DNA from: CF-162 sp040882565
Lineage (GTDB): Bacteria > Chloroflexota > Dehalococcoidia > SM23-28-2 > RBG-16-64-32
NCBI GenBank assembly: GCA_040882565.1
Contig: JBBEAZ010000031.1
Coordinates: 19,024-83,023, forward strand
Length of the DNA: 64,000 bases
Direction: 5' to 3'
Shown: positions 24,083 to 33,055 of the stretch, piece by piece
How the letters are laid out: the number at the start of each line of letters is the position of its first letter
Numbering within the stretch: position 1 is the stretch's first letter
Translations under genes and position numbers: made by a program
The notes under the pieces: generated by a model
The model's input: only the letters and a program-made list of their open reading frames with translations
Databases searched by the model: none
What the model was told of the DNA's origin: nothing

Positions 24083-25576
24083 ATGAATACCGCCTCTCTC
24101 GACTGGGAACTCCTCGCCCCCGAGTACATCCTCGGCCTCTGGGCCGCAGGCCTCATCCTGCTAGACCTCTTCTGGGGCGGCCTCGGCAAGGAGCGCCTCG
24201 GTTGGCTCGCCGCGGCCGGTGCCGCCGTCGCCGGCGCTGTCTCGCTGATCTGGGTCGACGACACCAAGCAGTTCGGCACCCTCGCCGATATCAACGACTA
24301 CACGACGATCTTCCGCGTCTTCTTCTGCGGCATCGGCGTATTCATCTGCCTCGCCTCCGCCCGCTACGTCCGTGACCGCCTCCTCCACCCGGGCGAGTAC
24401 TACGCCCTGATCCTGCTGGCGATCATCGGCGCCAACGGCATGGTCGCGGCCCACGAGCTTCTGACCGCCTATATCTCGCTCGAATTGCTGAGCTTCAGCC
24501 TCTATGTGCTTACGTCGTACGCGAAGTTCGACTTGCGCTCCAACGAAGCCGGGCTCAAGTACATGCTCCTCGGCGCCTTCTCCTCGGCGATCTTCCTCTA
24601 CGGCATCAGCCTGATCTACGGCGCGACCGGCACCACCCAGTACGCCGGCATCAGCGAAGTCCTGAGCGGCGACATCAGCGACATCGAGTGGAGCGTCTAC
24701 CTCGGCCTTGCCCTGATGATCGGTGGGCTCGGCTTCAAGGTCGCCGCCGTTCCCTTCCACATGTACACGCCTGACGCCTACGAAGGCGCGCCACTCCCAA
24801 TCACCGGATACATCTCTGCGCTCTCAAAGGCGGCAGCCACGGCGTTCTTTCTCAAGCTCTTCGCCCAGGCCTTCCTGCCGTTGATCGACGACTGGCGTTA
24901 CTTCATCGCCGCTCTATCTGTCGCCACGATGGCGCTCGGCAACCTCGTGGCGATCCAGCAACGCAACATCAAGCGCCTGCTGGCTTACTCAAGCATCGGC
25001 CAGGTCGGTTACCTTCTCGTCGGCATCGCCGCGCTTTCTCCGGACTCGGCGAGCGCGCTGGTGCTGCACATGATCGGCTACGGGATCACGAACCTGGCGG
25101 CGTTCACCTGCATCATCCTCTACTACAACTGGACCGGCAAAGAGGAAATCTACGAATACAAGGGCCTCGCCGAGCGCGCTCCCTACGTCGCGCTCTGCCT
25201 GACGATCGCGCTCTTCTCGCTCTCCGGTATGCCCCTCTTCGCCGGCTTCGCGACCAAGTTCATCCTCTTCCAGGCCGCCGCCGAGCAAGACCTGCTCTGG
25301 CTCGCCGGTGTCGCCTCGTTCTTCAGCTTCGTCTCGCTCTACTACTACCTCGTCATCATCCGCGAGATGTATCTGGGCGAGCCCGAAGAAAAGACCCGCT
25401 TCCCCACGCCCTGGCTCGAATACACCGCCCTCACGGTCCTCACCGCCGGCGTCTTCCTCATGGGCCTCTACCCCAAACCCGTCTTCGACATGGTGGAGGA
25501 CGGCACAGACTCGATCTTCATCGGCGTCACGGTGGATGCCGACGACGAAGCAGTCGCCCAGCGCCAGTCTCCGTAA
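24083..25576 (+). CDS. nuoN: NADH-quinone oxidoreductase subunit N
   Basis: An antiporter-like subunit of 497 aa, last gene of the operon. Hallmarks: YISLELLSFSLYVLTSY, FKVAAVPFHMYTPDAYEGAPLP and RLLAYSSIGQVGYLLVG. The short C-terminal tail after the last TM is acidic. No terminator hairpin is visible in the 81 bp that follow. Confidence 0.97.
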   Translation: MNTASLDWELLAPEYILGLWAAGLILLDLFWGGLGKERLGWLAAAGAAVAGAVSLIWVDDTKQFGTLADINDYTTIFRVFFCGIGVFICLASARYVRDRLLHPGEYYALILLAIIGANGMVAAHELLTAYISLELLSFSLYVLTSYAKFDLRSNEAGLKYMLLGAFSSAIFLYGISLIYGATGTTQYAGISEVLSGDISDIEWSVYLGLALMIGGLGFKVAAVPFHMYTPDAYEGAPLPITGYISALSKAAATAFFLKLFAQAFLPLIDDWRYFIAALSVATMALGNLVAIQQRNIKRLLAYSSIGQVGYLLVGIAALSPDSASALVLHMIGYGITNLAAFTCIILYYNWTGKEEIYEYKGLAERAPYVALCLTIALFSLSGMPLFAGFATKFILFQAAAEQDLLWLAGVASFFSFVSLYYYLVIIREMYLGEPEEKTRFPTPWLEYTALTVLTAGVFLMGLYPKPVFDMVEDGTDSIFIGVTVDADDEAVAQRQSP

Positions 25577-25657
25577 CACCCCCGTCTCCACCACCGTCTC
25601 CCTCTACGTGACCACCGCCCCATTAATCTTCCTCGTGTATCCTGTTTCGCAACGCCT

Positions 25658-26638
25658 TTGAACGGGACCCGCACGCACCGGCCGCCGCCCCGCGGCCACG
25701 GCCCACTCAGAGCGGCCATGGCCGGCGCGTTTCTGACCCTCCTCGCCGCCACCTTCATACTCCTCCAACCATCCGCCCGTGCCGCCGACCAACCGAACTT
25801 CCTCCTCCCCTGGCAACACGGCGTCGCCTGGCTCACCGGCTCAGCCGGCTTCCACAACACCAACGACGCCCTCGACTTCTTCCCGCCCGACACGCCGCTC
25901 GGCGGCAACGTCAAGTGCGAAGGCGACCCCGACTGGGTCTACCAGGAATCAGCCTATTTCGTGCTCGCATCGGCCCCCGGTACCGTCGTGCAGGCCGGCG
26001 CCGCGGCCGTCCTCATCGACCACGGCGGCGGCTGGTACTCCCGCTACTACCACATGACGGGTTTCGTGGTGCAGCCGGGCGACGTTGTGGCCGCTGGCCA
26101 GCGCCTCGCCCGCCCCTCGACTCTCGGAGCCTGCTCCACTGGCCCGCACGTCCATTTCTGGGTCCAGGGCCCCAACGGTGAGACGACAGCCAACGTCACC
26201 CTCTCCAGCATCCCCACCACTCAGATCCAGGCGAACAGCCACTACAGCGACACATTCAACTTCGAGGGCGCAACCCCAACGCCGGAGCCGACGCCCGAGC
26301 CAACTTCGACCCCGGTTCCCACTGACTCCCCCACGCCGGAGCCATCCGGGACGCCGATCCCGCAAGTCCGCGGCGACGCCAACTGCGACGGCCTCGTCAA
26401 CACAAACGACGCCACCACCATCCTCTGGATGCTCAACGGCTACGCCGACGCCAAATGCGGCCTCGCCACCGCCGACACAGACTGCGACGGCATCCTCACC
26501 GTCGCCGACGCGCTCGGCATCCTCCTCAGCGTCTCCGACCTCACCCCGCTGCCTTCGGAGCCGTGCGTCCCTCCCGACGGGACGCCGCCCGTCGAACCGA
26601 CGCCCGCGCCCACCAGCACCCGTAACCCAGGCTCGTAG
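25658..26638 (+). CDS. Secreted M23-type peptidase with dockerin-like repeats
   Basis: 326 aa from a TTG, or 306 aa from the ATG at 25718; both give a signal peptide (LTLLAATFILLQPSARA). Residues about 50-200 form an M23 (LytM/LasA-like) domain: a metal-site segment FHNTNDALDF and the hallmark GPHVHFWV (HxH). The spacing of the first His and Asp is nearer to beta-lytic/LasA enzymes than to the usual HxxxD. A linker of TPEPTPEP type follows, then two Ca-binding dockerin-like loops, DANCDGLVNTNDA and DTDCDGILTVADA. Likely a peptidoglycan or surface peptidase that docks to a cohesin partner; the next gene encodes a cohesin-like protein. Confidence 0.78.
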   Translation: MNGTRTHRPPPRGHGPLRAAMAGAFLTLLAATFILLQPSARAADQPNFLLPWQHGVAWLTGSAGFHNTNDALDFFPPDTPLGGNVKCEGDPDWVYQESAYFVLASAPGTVVQAGAAAVLIDHGGGWYSRYYHMTGFVVQPGDVVAAGQRLARPSTLGACSTGPHVHFWVQGPNGETTANVTLSSIPTTQIQANSHYSDTFNFEGATPTPEPTPEPTSTPVPTDSPTPEPSGTPIPQVRGDANCDGLVNTNDATTILWMLNGYADAKCGLATADTDCDGILTVADALGILLSVSDLTPLPSEPCVPPDGTPPVEPTPAPTSTRNPGS

Positions 26639-26645
26639 TGTCCCG

Positions 26646-26674
26646 TTGACAGCCGTCGAAGCGAGAACTAGTAT
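26646..26674 (+). promoter_or_regulatory. Candidate promoter of the cohesin-like gene
   Basis: TTGACA (26646-26651), a 17-bp spacer and TAGTAT (26669-26674) lie 42 bp upstream of the ATG at 26716, which has GAGGGGTG as ribosome-binding site. This indicates separate transcription from the M23 gene. Confidence 0.6.
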
Positions 26675-26715
26675 CCCAGCATCGGCGCGGCATTGGAGCC
26701 TCAGAGGGGTGAATC

Positions 26716-28213
26716 ATGATTCGCACGTTCGCGCTCGCCACCGCTGTCCTCCTCGCAGCCGCTCTCTTCGCCCTGCAACCGTCTCAAACCTCCGCGAGCC
26801 ACGGCTCCACGCCCGGCGTTGTTGACCTCGTCGCCATCGACACCGACCCGACGGGCAACTCCGCCAACGGCCCCCTCGGTCCTCTCGACGCCTGCCGCGA
26901 AGTCGCCGTCGGCGAAACTTTCACCATCGACGTCATCGTGGACGAGATCGACCCAGGTGATGGGATTGAGGGATTCGAATTCATCATTCGCTATAGCGAC
27001 GAGCTCGAGCTTGTCGGCTACTCGTTCGAAGACACGATTATCGACTCGGGGTTGGGCAGTGACGTGATCGACTTCTCGGATCTTCAGCCGCTCCCGGACA
27101 GGGACGGAACGTTCTACGTCGCCGCTGGGGACCTGGGCGGCCCACTGGAGACGTCCGTCGAGGCAGGTACCGGCGTGCTCGTTCACCTTCATGTGCGAGC
27201 GCCCGCTCCGGGCGGCGTTTACGTGCAACTACTGGAACCCCCTGCTTCTCAACAAATTAAACGAAGAGTTGACGGTGAACCGACTGGCGGGCTCCTCATT
27301 GTTGCCCGAGGGGAACTGCTCCGAGTCTGGGGCCGATCCAGATAACGATGGTGTCTGTAGCCCGGTCGAAACCGCCGCCTACTGCACGGGTATCGACAAC
27401 TGTCCGGGAGCCCACAACCCTGATCAGTCGAATCGAGATGCAGACATCGACGGTGACGCTTGCGATTTGTGTCCCGATGTTCCCGGTGGGTCGTTATTCG
27501 ATAGGGACGACGACCGCCTAGCGAGCCCCTGCGACAACTGCCATCTTGTATTTAATCCGGATCAATTGGACAGCGACGACGACGGATTCGGAGATGTGTG
27601 CGACCGCTTTGACATCACGCTGATGGAAGCGTCGTGTCCGGCCGCAGCGTACGTGTCCGCTACGTTCCTCTGTACCATGCGAGTGGACGTGTCCAACGAC
27701 ACCAGTAGTCCGATTGACGCCTACACTTTCCGCAGCGTCGAAGTCTTGGGGTCGATCGATTCCTGCGAACCTCTAAGCTCTGAATTGTCGCCTGACACAT
27801 TGTCTCTGGGGGTCGGGGAAACGATCACAGTTTCCTTGAGCATGAGCGCATACTGTCCTCGGACGGGCGATGCCGTTGTACTCTTGAGAATCGGAGTCCA
27901 AATTCTTGAACATGACGAGTTCGACGTCCTAATATCTGCCCCGCCCATCACGATCCGAATAGACGACCTACCCGAACCGACTCCGGAGCCCGTGTCGCCT
28001 ACATCCACTCCCGGTGAAGCGGTCTTAGGCGTCCCTTCGCCGTCCTCTACCCTCGTGGGCGTCGGAGGTGCTGGAGTGCCAGCCGCCCTGCCGCCGACCG
28101 GAGGCGATCCCACCCGTCACGGTGACGCCGCGCCAGTGTTCGAAGCTGCTGTGCTCGTTCTGGCTGCCTCAGCAGCGGGACTCTCCGCGCGGTTCGCCCG
28201 CCGCGGTACCTAA
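26716..28213 (+). pseudogene. Cohesin-like/TSP3/LPPTG surface protein, frameshifted
   Basis: Two overlapping frames encode what should be one exported protein. Frame 1 (from 26716) gives a signal peptide and a cohesin-like beta-sandwich (IEGFEFIIRYSDELELVGYS, FYVAAGDLGG, GVLVHLHVRAPAPGG). Frame 2 takes over near 27240 and continues to 28213 with thrombospondin type-3-like Ca repeats (DPDNDGVCSPVE, DADIDGDACD, DSDDDGFGDVCD), a further beta domain, a Pro/Thr linker and an LPPTG-hydrophobic-RR sorting tail. Dropping one C from the CCCCC at 27238-27242 fuses the frames into an open reading frame of about 500 codons. Natural mutation, phase variation and assembly error are all possible. Confidence 0.7.
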
Positions 28214-29544
28214 AGTATCGGCAGGTACCGCTTCAGCTCGTAGTCCGTCACGTGGCGCCGGTAGTTCCCCCACTCGATCTTCTTGTTCACCAGCAAACTT
28301 TCGAACAGGTGCTCGCCCAGGCACTCGCGCAGCAGCTCGCTGCTCTCCGCAAGGTCGATCGCCTGCAGAAGGCTGCCGGGGAGTTGCTCGATGCCGCGCT
28401 CCTTGCGCTCCGTCTCGCTCATGTCGAAGACATTCTCCTCGAGCGGCGTCGGGCACTCGTACTCGTTTTCGATGCCCTTGAGGCCGGCCGCTAGCATCGC
28501 CGCGAACACGAGATACGGGTTGCAGGCGGGATCCGCCGCGCGATACTCGATCCGCGTTGCGTGTTCCTTGCCCTTCTTGTACTCCGGCACGCGGATCAGG
28601 TCCGAGCGGTTGCGTCGCGCCCACGACAGGTACACCGGCGCCTCGAAGCCCGGGACCAGGCGCTTGTACGAGTTCACCCACTGGTTCGTCACCAGCGTCA
28701 TCTCCTTGGCGTGCCGCAACAGCCCCGCGATGAATCCGCGCGCAATCGCCGAGAGGTGATACGAGTCGCCCTCGTCGAAGAAGGCGTTGCGCTCGCCCTC
28801 GAACAGCGACTGATGCACGTGCATCCCCGAGCCGTTCTCGTCGCCGATCGGCTTCGGCATGAACGTCGCGTAGACGCCACTCTTCAGCGCCACCTCCTTC
28901 ACCGCGAGGCGGTACGTCATCGTGTTATCAGCCATCGTCAGCGCGTCCGTATAGCGCAGGCTGATCTCGTGCTGCGACGGCGCGGCCTCATGGTGCGACG
29001 TTTCGACGGGGATCCCCAACGCTTCCAGTGTGAAGACTGTCTCCCGGCGCAGGTCCGTCCCCGCATCGAGCGGTGTCAGGTCGAAGTAGCCCCCGACGTC
29101 CAACGGCGTCGGCGCATCCGAGTTGGCGAAGTAGAAGTACTCCAGCTCAGGCCCAACATAGAACGTGTAGCCAAGGTCAGCAGCACGCTTGAGGTTGCGA
29201 CGCAACACGAAACGCGGGTCACCCTCGAAGGGCTGACCGTCCGTCGTCTGGATGTCGCAAAACATGCGCGCGACACGCCGCTCGTCCGGCCGCCACGGCA
29301 GCACCGCGAACGTCGACGGGTCCGGCATCGCGATCATGTCCGACTCGTCGATGCGCGCAAACCCTTCGATCGACGATCCGTCGAATCCGACGCCCTCCTC
29401 GAGCGCCTCCGGCAGCCCCTCGACCGTAATCGCCACGCTTTTGAGCTGGCCAAGGATGTCCGTAAACCAGAGGCGAATGAACTTGACGTCGTGCTCACGC
29501 GCCGTCTGCAGCACGTATTCGACAGATTCCTGGCGGTCGTTCAA
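28210..29544 (-). CDS. glnA: Glutamine synthetase, type I (alpha-like)
   Basis: 444 aa. The Mg/ATP-binding and catalytic blocks are intact: GVGFDGSSIEGFARIDESDM, the metal-site HHEAAPSQHEIS, GMHVHQSLFEG, the ammonium/glutamate region NSYKRLVPGFEAPVYLSWARRNRS. The adenylylation loop reads NVFDMSETE, with Phe where type I-beta enzymes carry the target Tyr; the short length also fits GSI-alpha, which is feedback- rather than adenylylation-controlled. The start is a TTG at 29544 with no strong ribosome-binding site. The gene converges on the surface-protein gene, sharing CTAA. Confidence 0.95.
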   Translation of the reverse strand: MNDRQESVEYVLQTAREHDVKFIRLWFTDILGQLKSVAITVEGLPEALEEGVGFDGSSIEGFARIDESDMIAMPDPSTFAVLPWRPDERRVARMFCDIQTTDGQPFEGDPRFVLRRNLKRAADLGYTFYVGPELEYFYFANSDAPTPLDVGGYFDLTPLDAGTDLRRETVFTLEALGIPVETSHHEAAPSQHEISLRYTDALTMADNTMTYRLAVKEVALKSGVYATFMPKPIGDENGSGMHVHQSLFEGERNAFFDEGDSYHLSAIARGFIAGLLRHAKEMTLVTNQWVNSYKRLVPGFEAPVYLSWARRNRSDLIRVPEYKKGKEHATRIEYRAADPACNPYLVFAAMLAAGLKGIENEYECPTPLEENVFDMSETERKERGIEQLPGSLLQAIDLAESSELLRECLGEHLFESLLVNKKIEWGNYRRHVTDYELKRYLPIL

Positions 29545-29571
29545 CTTAACTCAGTTCTGTGCCTCAGGGCT

Positions 29572-31014
29572 TTATGCGTCGAAGTAGAGATAAAACTCCC
29601 ACGGATGCGGTCGCAGCCGAACCGGGTCGATCTCAGCCTCGCGCTTGTACTCGAACCACTTGTCCAGCAGGTCCTGCGTGAACACGCCGCCCTTCAGCAG
29701 GAAGTCGTGGTCCTCTTCCAGCGCCGCCAGCGCCTCTTCGAGAGAGCCCGGCACCGTCGTCATGTTGGCCGACTCTTCTGGCGACAGGTCGTAGGTGTTC
29801 TTCTCCAGCGGCTTACCCGGGTCCATCTGCTTATCGATGCCGTCGAGCCCGGCCATCATCATCGCCGAGAAGGCGAGGTAGGGGTTGCAGGTCGGATCCG
29901 GCGGACGGAACTCGATGCGCTTTGCCTTCGGGTTCTCGTTAAACACCGGGATGCGCGCCGCAGCCGAACGGTTTCGCGCGGAGTAAACAAGGTTCACCGG
30001 CGCCTCGTAACCGGGGACCAGGCGCTTGTACGAGTTCGTCGTCGGCGCGCAGAGGCCCATCAGCGCGCGCCCGTGCTTGAGCAGCCCGCCGATGTACCAG
30101 CGGCACATTTCGCTCGTCTTGGCATAGCCAGCGTCGTCGAAGAATAACGGCTTGCCGTCCTTCCAGAGCGACTGGTGCGTGTGCATCCCGGAGCCGTTAT
30201 CCGCGAACAGGGGCTTCGGCATGAACGTCGCGACCTTGCCGTGTCGCTTGGCCACGTTCTTGACGATGTACTTGTACCAGAGCATGTCGTCGGCCTTCTT
30301 CAACAGCGTGTCGAACCGCATGTCGATCTCGCACTGGCCGGCGGTCGCTACCTCGTGGTGATGCACCTCGACTTTGATGCCCACCGCTTCCATCGTCAGG
30401 ATCATCTCGCTGCGGATGTCCTGCAGCGTGTCGTGCGGCGACACCGGAAAGTAGCCTTCCTTGTACTTCGGCTTGTAGCCGAGGTTCGGGCCCTCGTCCT
30501 TGCCGCTATTCCAGGCGCCTTCCACGCTGTCAATGTAGTAGTACCCGCTGTTTGTGTTCTGGTCGAAACGCACATCGTCGAAGATGAAGAACTCCGGCTC
30601 CGGGCCCACGAAGCATGTGTCCGCGATCCCGGTGGACTTCAGGTATTCTTCCGCCTTCCGCGCGATGTAGCGCGGGTCGCGTGAGTACGGCTGCTGAGTG
30701 ATCGGGTCTTTGATGTCGCAGATCAGCGACAGCGTCGGCACCTCGCAGAACGGGTCCACCTGCGCCGTGGAGGCATCTGGGATCAGGATCATGTCCGACT
30801 CCTGGATCTCCTGGAACCCACGGATGCTGGACCCATCGAACCCGATCCCTTGGCCCCAGATGGACTGCTGGAAGTTGTCTGCTTCCACCATCTCGCGCGG
30901 CGTGATCGAGAAATGCTGCCAGAGACCCGGCATGTCTGTGAACTTGAGGTCGATGATCTGGATACCCTTGTCCTTGATCATCTGGCTCACTTTTTGGGCG
31001 GCTTGTTCCGTCAA
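29572..31014 (-). CDS. glnA: Glutamine synthetase, type I (beta-like)
   Basis: 480 aa, the longer GSI form with the extra loop around GAWNSGKDEGPNLGYK. The FDGSSIRGF, HHHEVATAGQCEID, GSGMHTHQSLWKDG and NSYKRLVPGYEAP blocks are intact. The loop KNTYDLSPEE has the Tyr that GlnE adenylylates in beta-type enzymes, so covalent control is possible. The start is a TTG at 31014 placed 5 nt after a near-perfect AAGGAGGG. It lies 27 bp upstream of the alpha-like paralogue on the same strand; two paralogues in tandem suggest different regulation or conditions. Confidence 0.95.
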   Translation of the reverse strand: MTEQAAQKVSQMIKDKGIQIIDLKFTDMPGLWQHFSITPREMVEADNFQQSIWGQGIGFDGSSIRGFQEIQESDMILIPDASTAQVDPFCEVPTLSLICDIKDPITQQPYSRDPRYIARKAEEYLKSTGIADTCFVGPEPEFFIFDDVRFDQNTNSGYYYIDSVEGAWNSGKDEGPNLGYKPKYKEGYFPVSPHDTLQDIRSEMILTMEAVGIKVEVHHHEVATAGQCEIDMRFDTLLKKADDMLWYKYIVKNVAKRHGKVATFMPKPLFADNGSGMHTHQSLWKDGKPLFFDDAGYAKTSEMCRWYIGGLLKHGRALMGLCAPTTNSYKRLVPGYEAPVNLVYSARNRSAAARIPVFNENPKAKRIEFRPPDPTCNPYLAFSAMMMAGLDGIDKQMDPGKPLEKNTYDLSPEESANMTTVPGSLEEALAALEEDHDFLLKGGVFTQDLLDKWFEYKREAEIDPVRLRPHPWEFYLYFDA

Positions 31015-31046
31015 CTTTCCCTCCTTGGAGATTGGGCTGTCCCCGA

Positions 31047-31052
31047 ATTATA
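31047..31052 (-). promoter_or_regulatory. Consensus -10 box upstream of the beta-like glnA
   Basis: A perfect TATAAT on the minus strand lies 33 bp before the TTG start and ribosome-binding site. The -35 region at 17-18 bp (CGCAAC/CCGCAA) is poor, so an activator may be needed. No clear GlnR or NtrC site was seen. Confidence 0.4.
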
Positions 31053-31087
31053 GATTTGCGCCCCTTGCCGTTGCGGGGAGAAAGGTT

Positions 31088-31117
31088 AAGCCTGTGTTAC
31101 GCGTCACGCACAGGCTT
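31088..31117 (-). terminator. Second hairpin downstream of glnB
   Basis: A 9-bp inverted repeat AAGCCTGTG / CACAGGCTT with a 12-nt loop. On the minus strand it is followed by AACCTTTCTCC, a weak pyrimidine tract. With the neighbouring GC-rich hairpin it separates glnB from the downstream glnA promoter. Confidence 0.45.
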
Positions 31118-31151
31118 GCGGGCCGGAGGACACGCCTCCGGCCCGCGTTTT
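31118..31151. terminator. Strong 12-bp GC hairpin after glnB
   Basis: GCGGGCCGGAGG / CCTCCGGCCCGC, a perfect 12-bp stem with a 5-nt loop, lies 14 bp past the glnB stop. On the plus strand it is followed by GTTTT; on the minus strand by AAGCC. It probably ends the amt-glnB transcript, aided by the second hairpin, and may also block plus-strand read-through. Confidence 0.6.
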
Positions 31152-31159
31152 GGGGGTGC

Positions 31160-31501
31160 TTATACCGCCGCGTCGCCCCGCTCACCGGTGCGCACGCGGA
31201 TCGAGTCGGTGACCGGGATCAAGAAGATCTTGCCGTCACCGATGTTCCCTGTGCGGGCGGCGTCGCAGATGATCTTCACCACCTTCTCGGAGTCAGCATC
31301 CGAGACCACCACCTCCACCTTGACCTTGGGCAGCATATCGACCGTGTAGGTCTCACCGCCGCGGCCCTGGTGAACGATGCCCCGCTGCACTCCGCGGCCC
31401 GTCACATGGACGATGTTCATGCCGTTGTGGCCGGCCGCGGTCAGCGCGGCCTTGACGTCGTCCAGCTTCTCCGGACGGATTATCGCTTCGAGCTTGTACA
31501 T
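31160..31501 (-). CDS. glnB: Nitrogen regulatory protein PII
   Basis: 113 aa. Family blocks include MYKLEAIIRPEKLDDVKAAL, the T-loop segment YTVDMLPKVKVEVVV and the ATP-site IGDGKIFLIPV with RVRTGE near the C-terminus. The T-loop has Thr at 51 and Tyr at 52, one off the classical uridylylated Tyr51, with an apparent one-residue shift (RGGETYTVD). It senses ATP/ADP/2-oxoglutarate and, next to amt, probably acts as GlnK that plugs the ammonium channel. It starts 33 bp after the amt stop. Confidence 0.95.
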   Translation of the reverse strand: MYKLEAIIRPEKLDDVKAALTAAGHNGMNIVHVTGRGVQRGIVHQGRGGETYTVDMLPKVKVEVVVSDADSEKVVKIICDAARTGNIGDGKIFLIPVTDSIRVRTGERGDAAV

Positions 31502-31534
31502 CTCACTCCTTACCTTGTTCCTCGATCGTTGCCT

Positions 31535-32893
31535 CTAGGAGGCTCCGCCGGCTGGCTCGGTCCGCGGCATTGGCGCCGGTGCCGATGGGGCCGTGTAGAT
31601 CGGCACGCCCACCGGCTCGTCGAACACGTAGCCGCGCTCGCCGTGTTGCGTAACGTCCATTCCGAGCTCTTCATCCTCGTCAGTCAGCCGGATGCCGATC
31701 GTCAGGTCAAGGACCTTCAGGATCACGCCGGTTACCACGAACGAGTAGAGAGCCACGACGCCGATTGCAACGAGCTGGTCGACCATCTGACCAGGCTCGC
31801 CTTCAACCACTCCGTCGATGCCGCCGATCGCAGCAGTCGCAAAGAGGCCAGTTGCGATACCGCCCCACAGGCCGCCAACGCCGTGGACGCCTACGACGTC
31901 CAGCGAGTCATCGAGGCCGATCTTTGCGCGCAGCCGCACCGCCAGGTAGCACAGCGTGCCGGCGACACCGCCGATGGCGATCGCCTCCATCGGCTGCACA
32001 AAGCCCGATGCCGGCGTGATGGCGACAAGCCCGGCGACCGCTCCCGCCGCCGCGCCGATGACACTGCCTTTGCCGGTTAGAGCCCAGCTCGCAAACATCC
32101 AACTTAATGCCGCGGCGGCTGCCGCAGTGTTGGTGACTACAAAGGCGTTGGCAGCCACACCGTTGGCGGCACCGGCGCTTCCGGCGTTGAAGCCGAACCA
32201 GCCGAACCAGAGGATGCCGGCGCCCAGCACGATGAAGGGCACGTTGTGCGGCTCCATCGGCTCCGTGCCATAGCCCTTGCGCTTGCCGTAAAAGATCGCG
32301 GCTGCGAGGGCCGCGGCCCCTGCGTTCACGTGGATCGCGGTACCTCCCGCGAAGTCCAGCGCGTTGATGCCAGAGCCGGATGCGGCCTTACCCGCCTCGG
32401 CCGGAAACGCGTCAAAGGCCGAGAGCCAGCCTTCTGCCGAGAAGACCCAGTGGGCGACCGGCGCGTACACGAGGAGCGACCACGCTGCCATGAAGATGAG
32501 GAACGTGCTGAATTTGGCACGCTCCGCAAACGCGCCTGTAATCAGCGCCGGCGTGATGATTGCGAACATGCACTGGAAGATCATGAACGCTTCGTGAGGA
32601 ATCGTCACCGCATACACGGTGGACGGTTCCGGCCCCACGTCCTTCAGCCCGAACCACGAGAGGTCTCCAATGAGGCCACCCTGGTCGGGCCCAAAGGCAA
32701 GGCTGTATCCCACGACAACCCAGAGCACACCCACAAGCCCCATCACGATGAAGGACTGCATGACCGTGCCCAGGACGTTCTTGCTGCGGACGAATCCAGC
32801 GTAGAAGAAGGCCAGCCCCGGCGTCATAAAGAGCACCAACGCAGAAGCTGCCAGGACCCACGCGGTATCGCCTGAATTAATCTCGGGTGGCAT
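31535..32893 (-). CDS. amt: Ammonium transporter
   Basis: 452 aa with about eleven TM helices. Recognisable Amt blocks: FFYAGFVRSKNVLGTVMQ, DFAGGTAIHVNAGAAALAAA, FGWFGFNAGSAG and DDSLDVVGVHGVGGLWGGI. The pore histidines are in IHVNAGAAAL and VHGVGG. The C-terminal cytoplasmic tail (about 400-452) is long and Pro-rich after the KVLDLTIGIRLTDEDEELGMD segment that binds PII. The ATG at 32893 has GGGGGAG ten bases upstream. Confidence 0.96.
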   Translation of the reverse strand: MPPEINSGDTAWVLAASALVLFMTPGLAFFYAGFVRSKNVLGTVMQSFIVMGLVGVLWVVVGYSLAFGPDQGGLIGDLSWFGLKDVGPEPSTVYAVTIPHEAFMIFQCMFAIITPALITGAFAERAKFSTFLIFMAAWSLLVYAPVAHWVFSAEGWLSAFDAFPAEAGKAASGSGINALDFAGGTAIHVNAGAAALAAAIFYGKRKGYGTEPMEPHNVPFIVLGAGILWFGWFGFNAGSAGAANGVAANAFVVTNTAAAAAALSWMFASWALTGKGSVIGAAAGAVAGLVAITPASGFVQPMEAIAIGGVAGTLCYLAVRLRAKIGLDDSLDVVGVHGVGGLWGGIATGLFATAAIGGIDGVVEGEPGQMVDQLVAIGVVALYSFVVTGVILKVLDLTIGIRLTDEDEELGMDVTQHGERGYVFDEPVGVPIYTAPSAPAPMPRTEPAGGAS

Positions 32894-32908
32894 AACTTAT
32901 AATCTCCC

Positions 32909-32922
32909 CCAATCAGAATTGG
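32909..32922. promoter_or_regulatory. Inverted repeat upstream of amt
   Basis: CCAAT-CAGA-ATTGG, a perfect 5-bp inverted repeat 15 bp upstream of the amt start codon. It could be an operator or a small hairpin in the leader. The pattern does not match a nitrogen regulator I can name. Confidence 0.25.
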
Positions 32923-33055
32923 ATTTGCGGCAAAACTATCATGGGCGCCATCCACCGATATTACGGATGTGTTACGCACGAATGAAGTGGATGTTACGCC
33001 CGCGGATCGTCCCCAGCCGAGCCCACCAGAGCATGCCTGCTCCCCTAGCCGTAGA

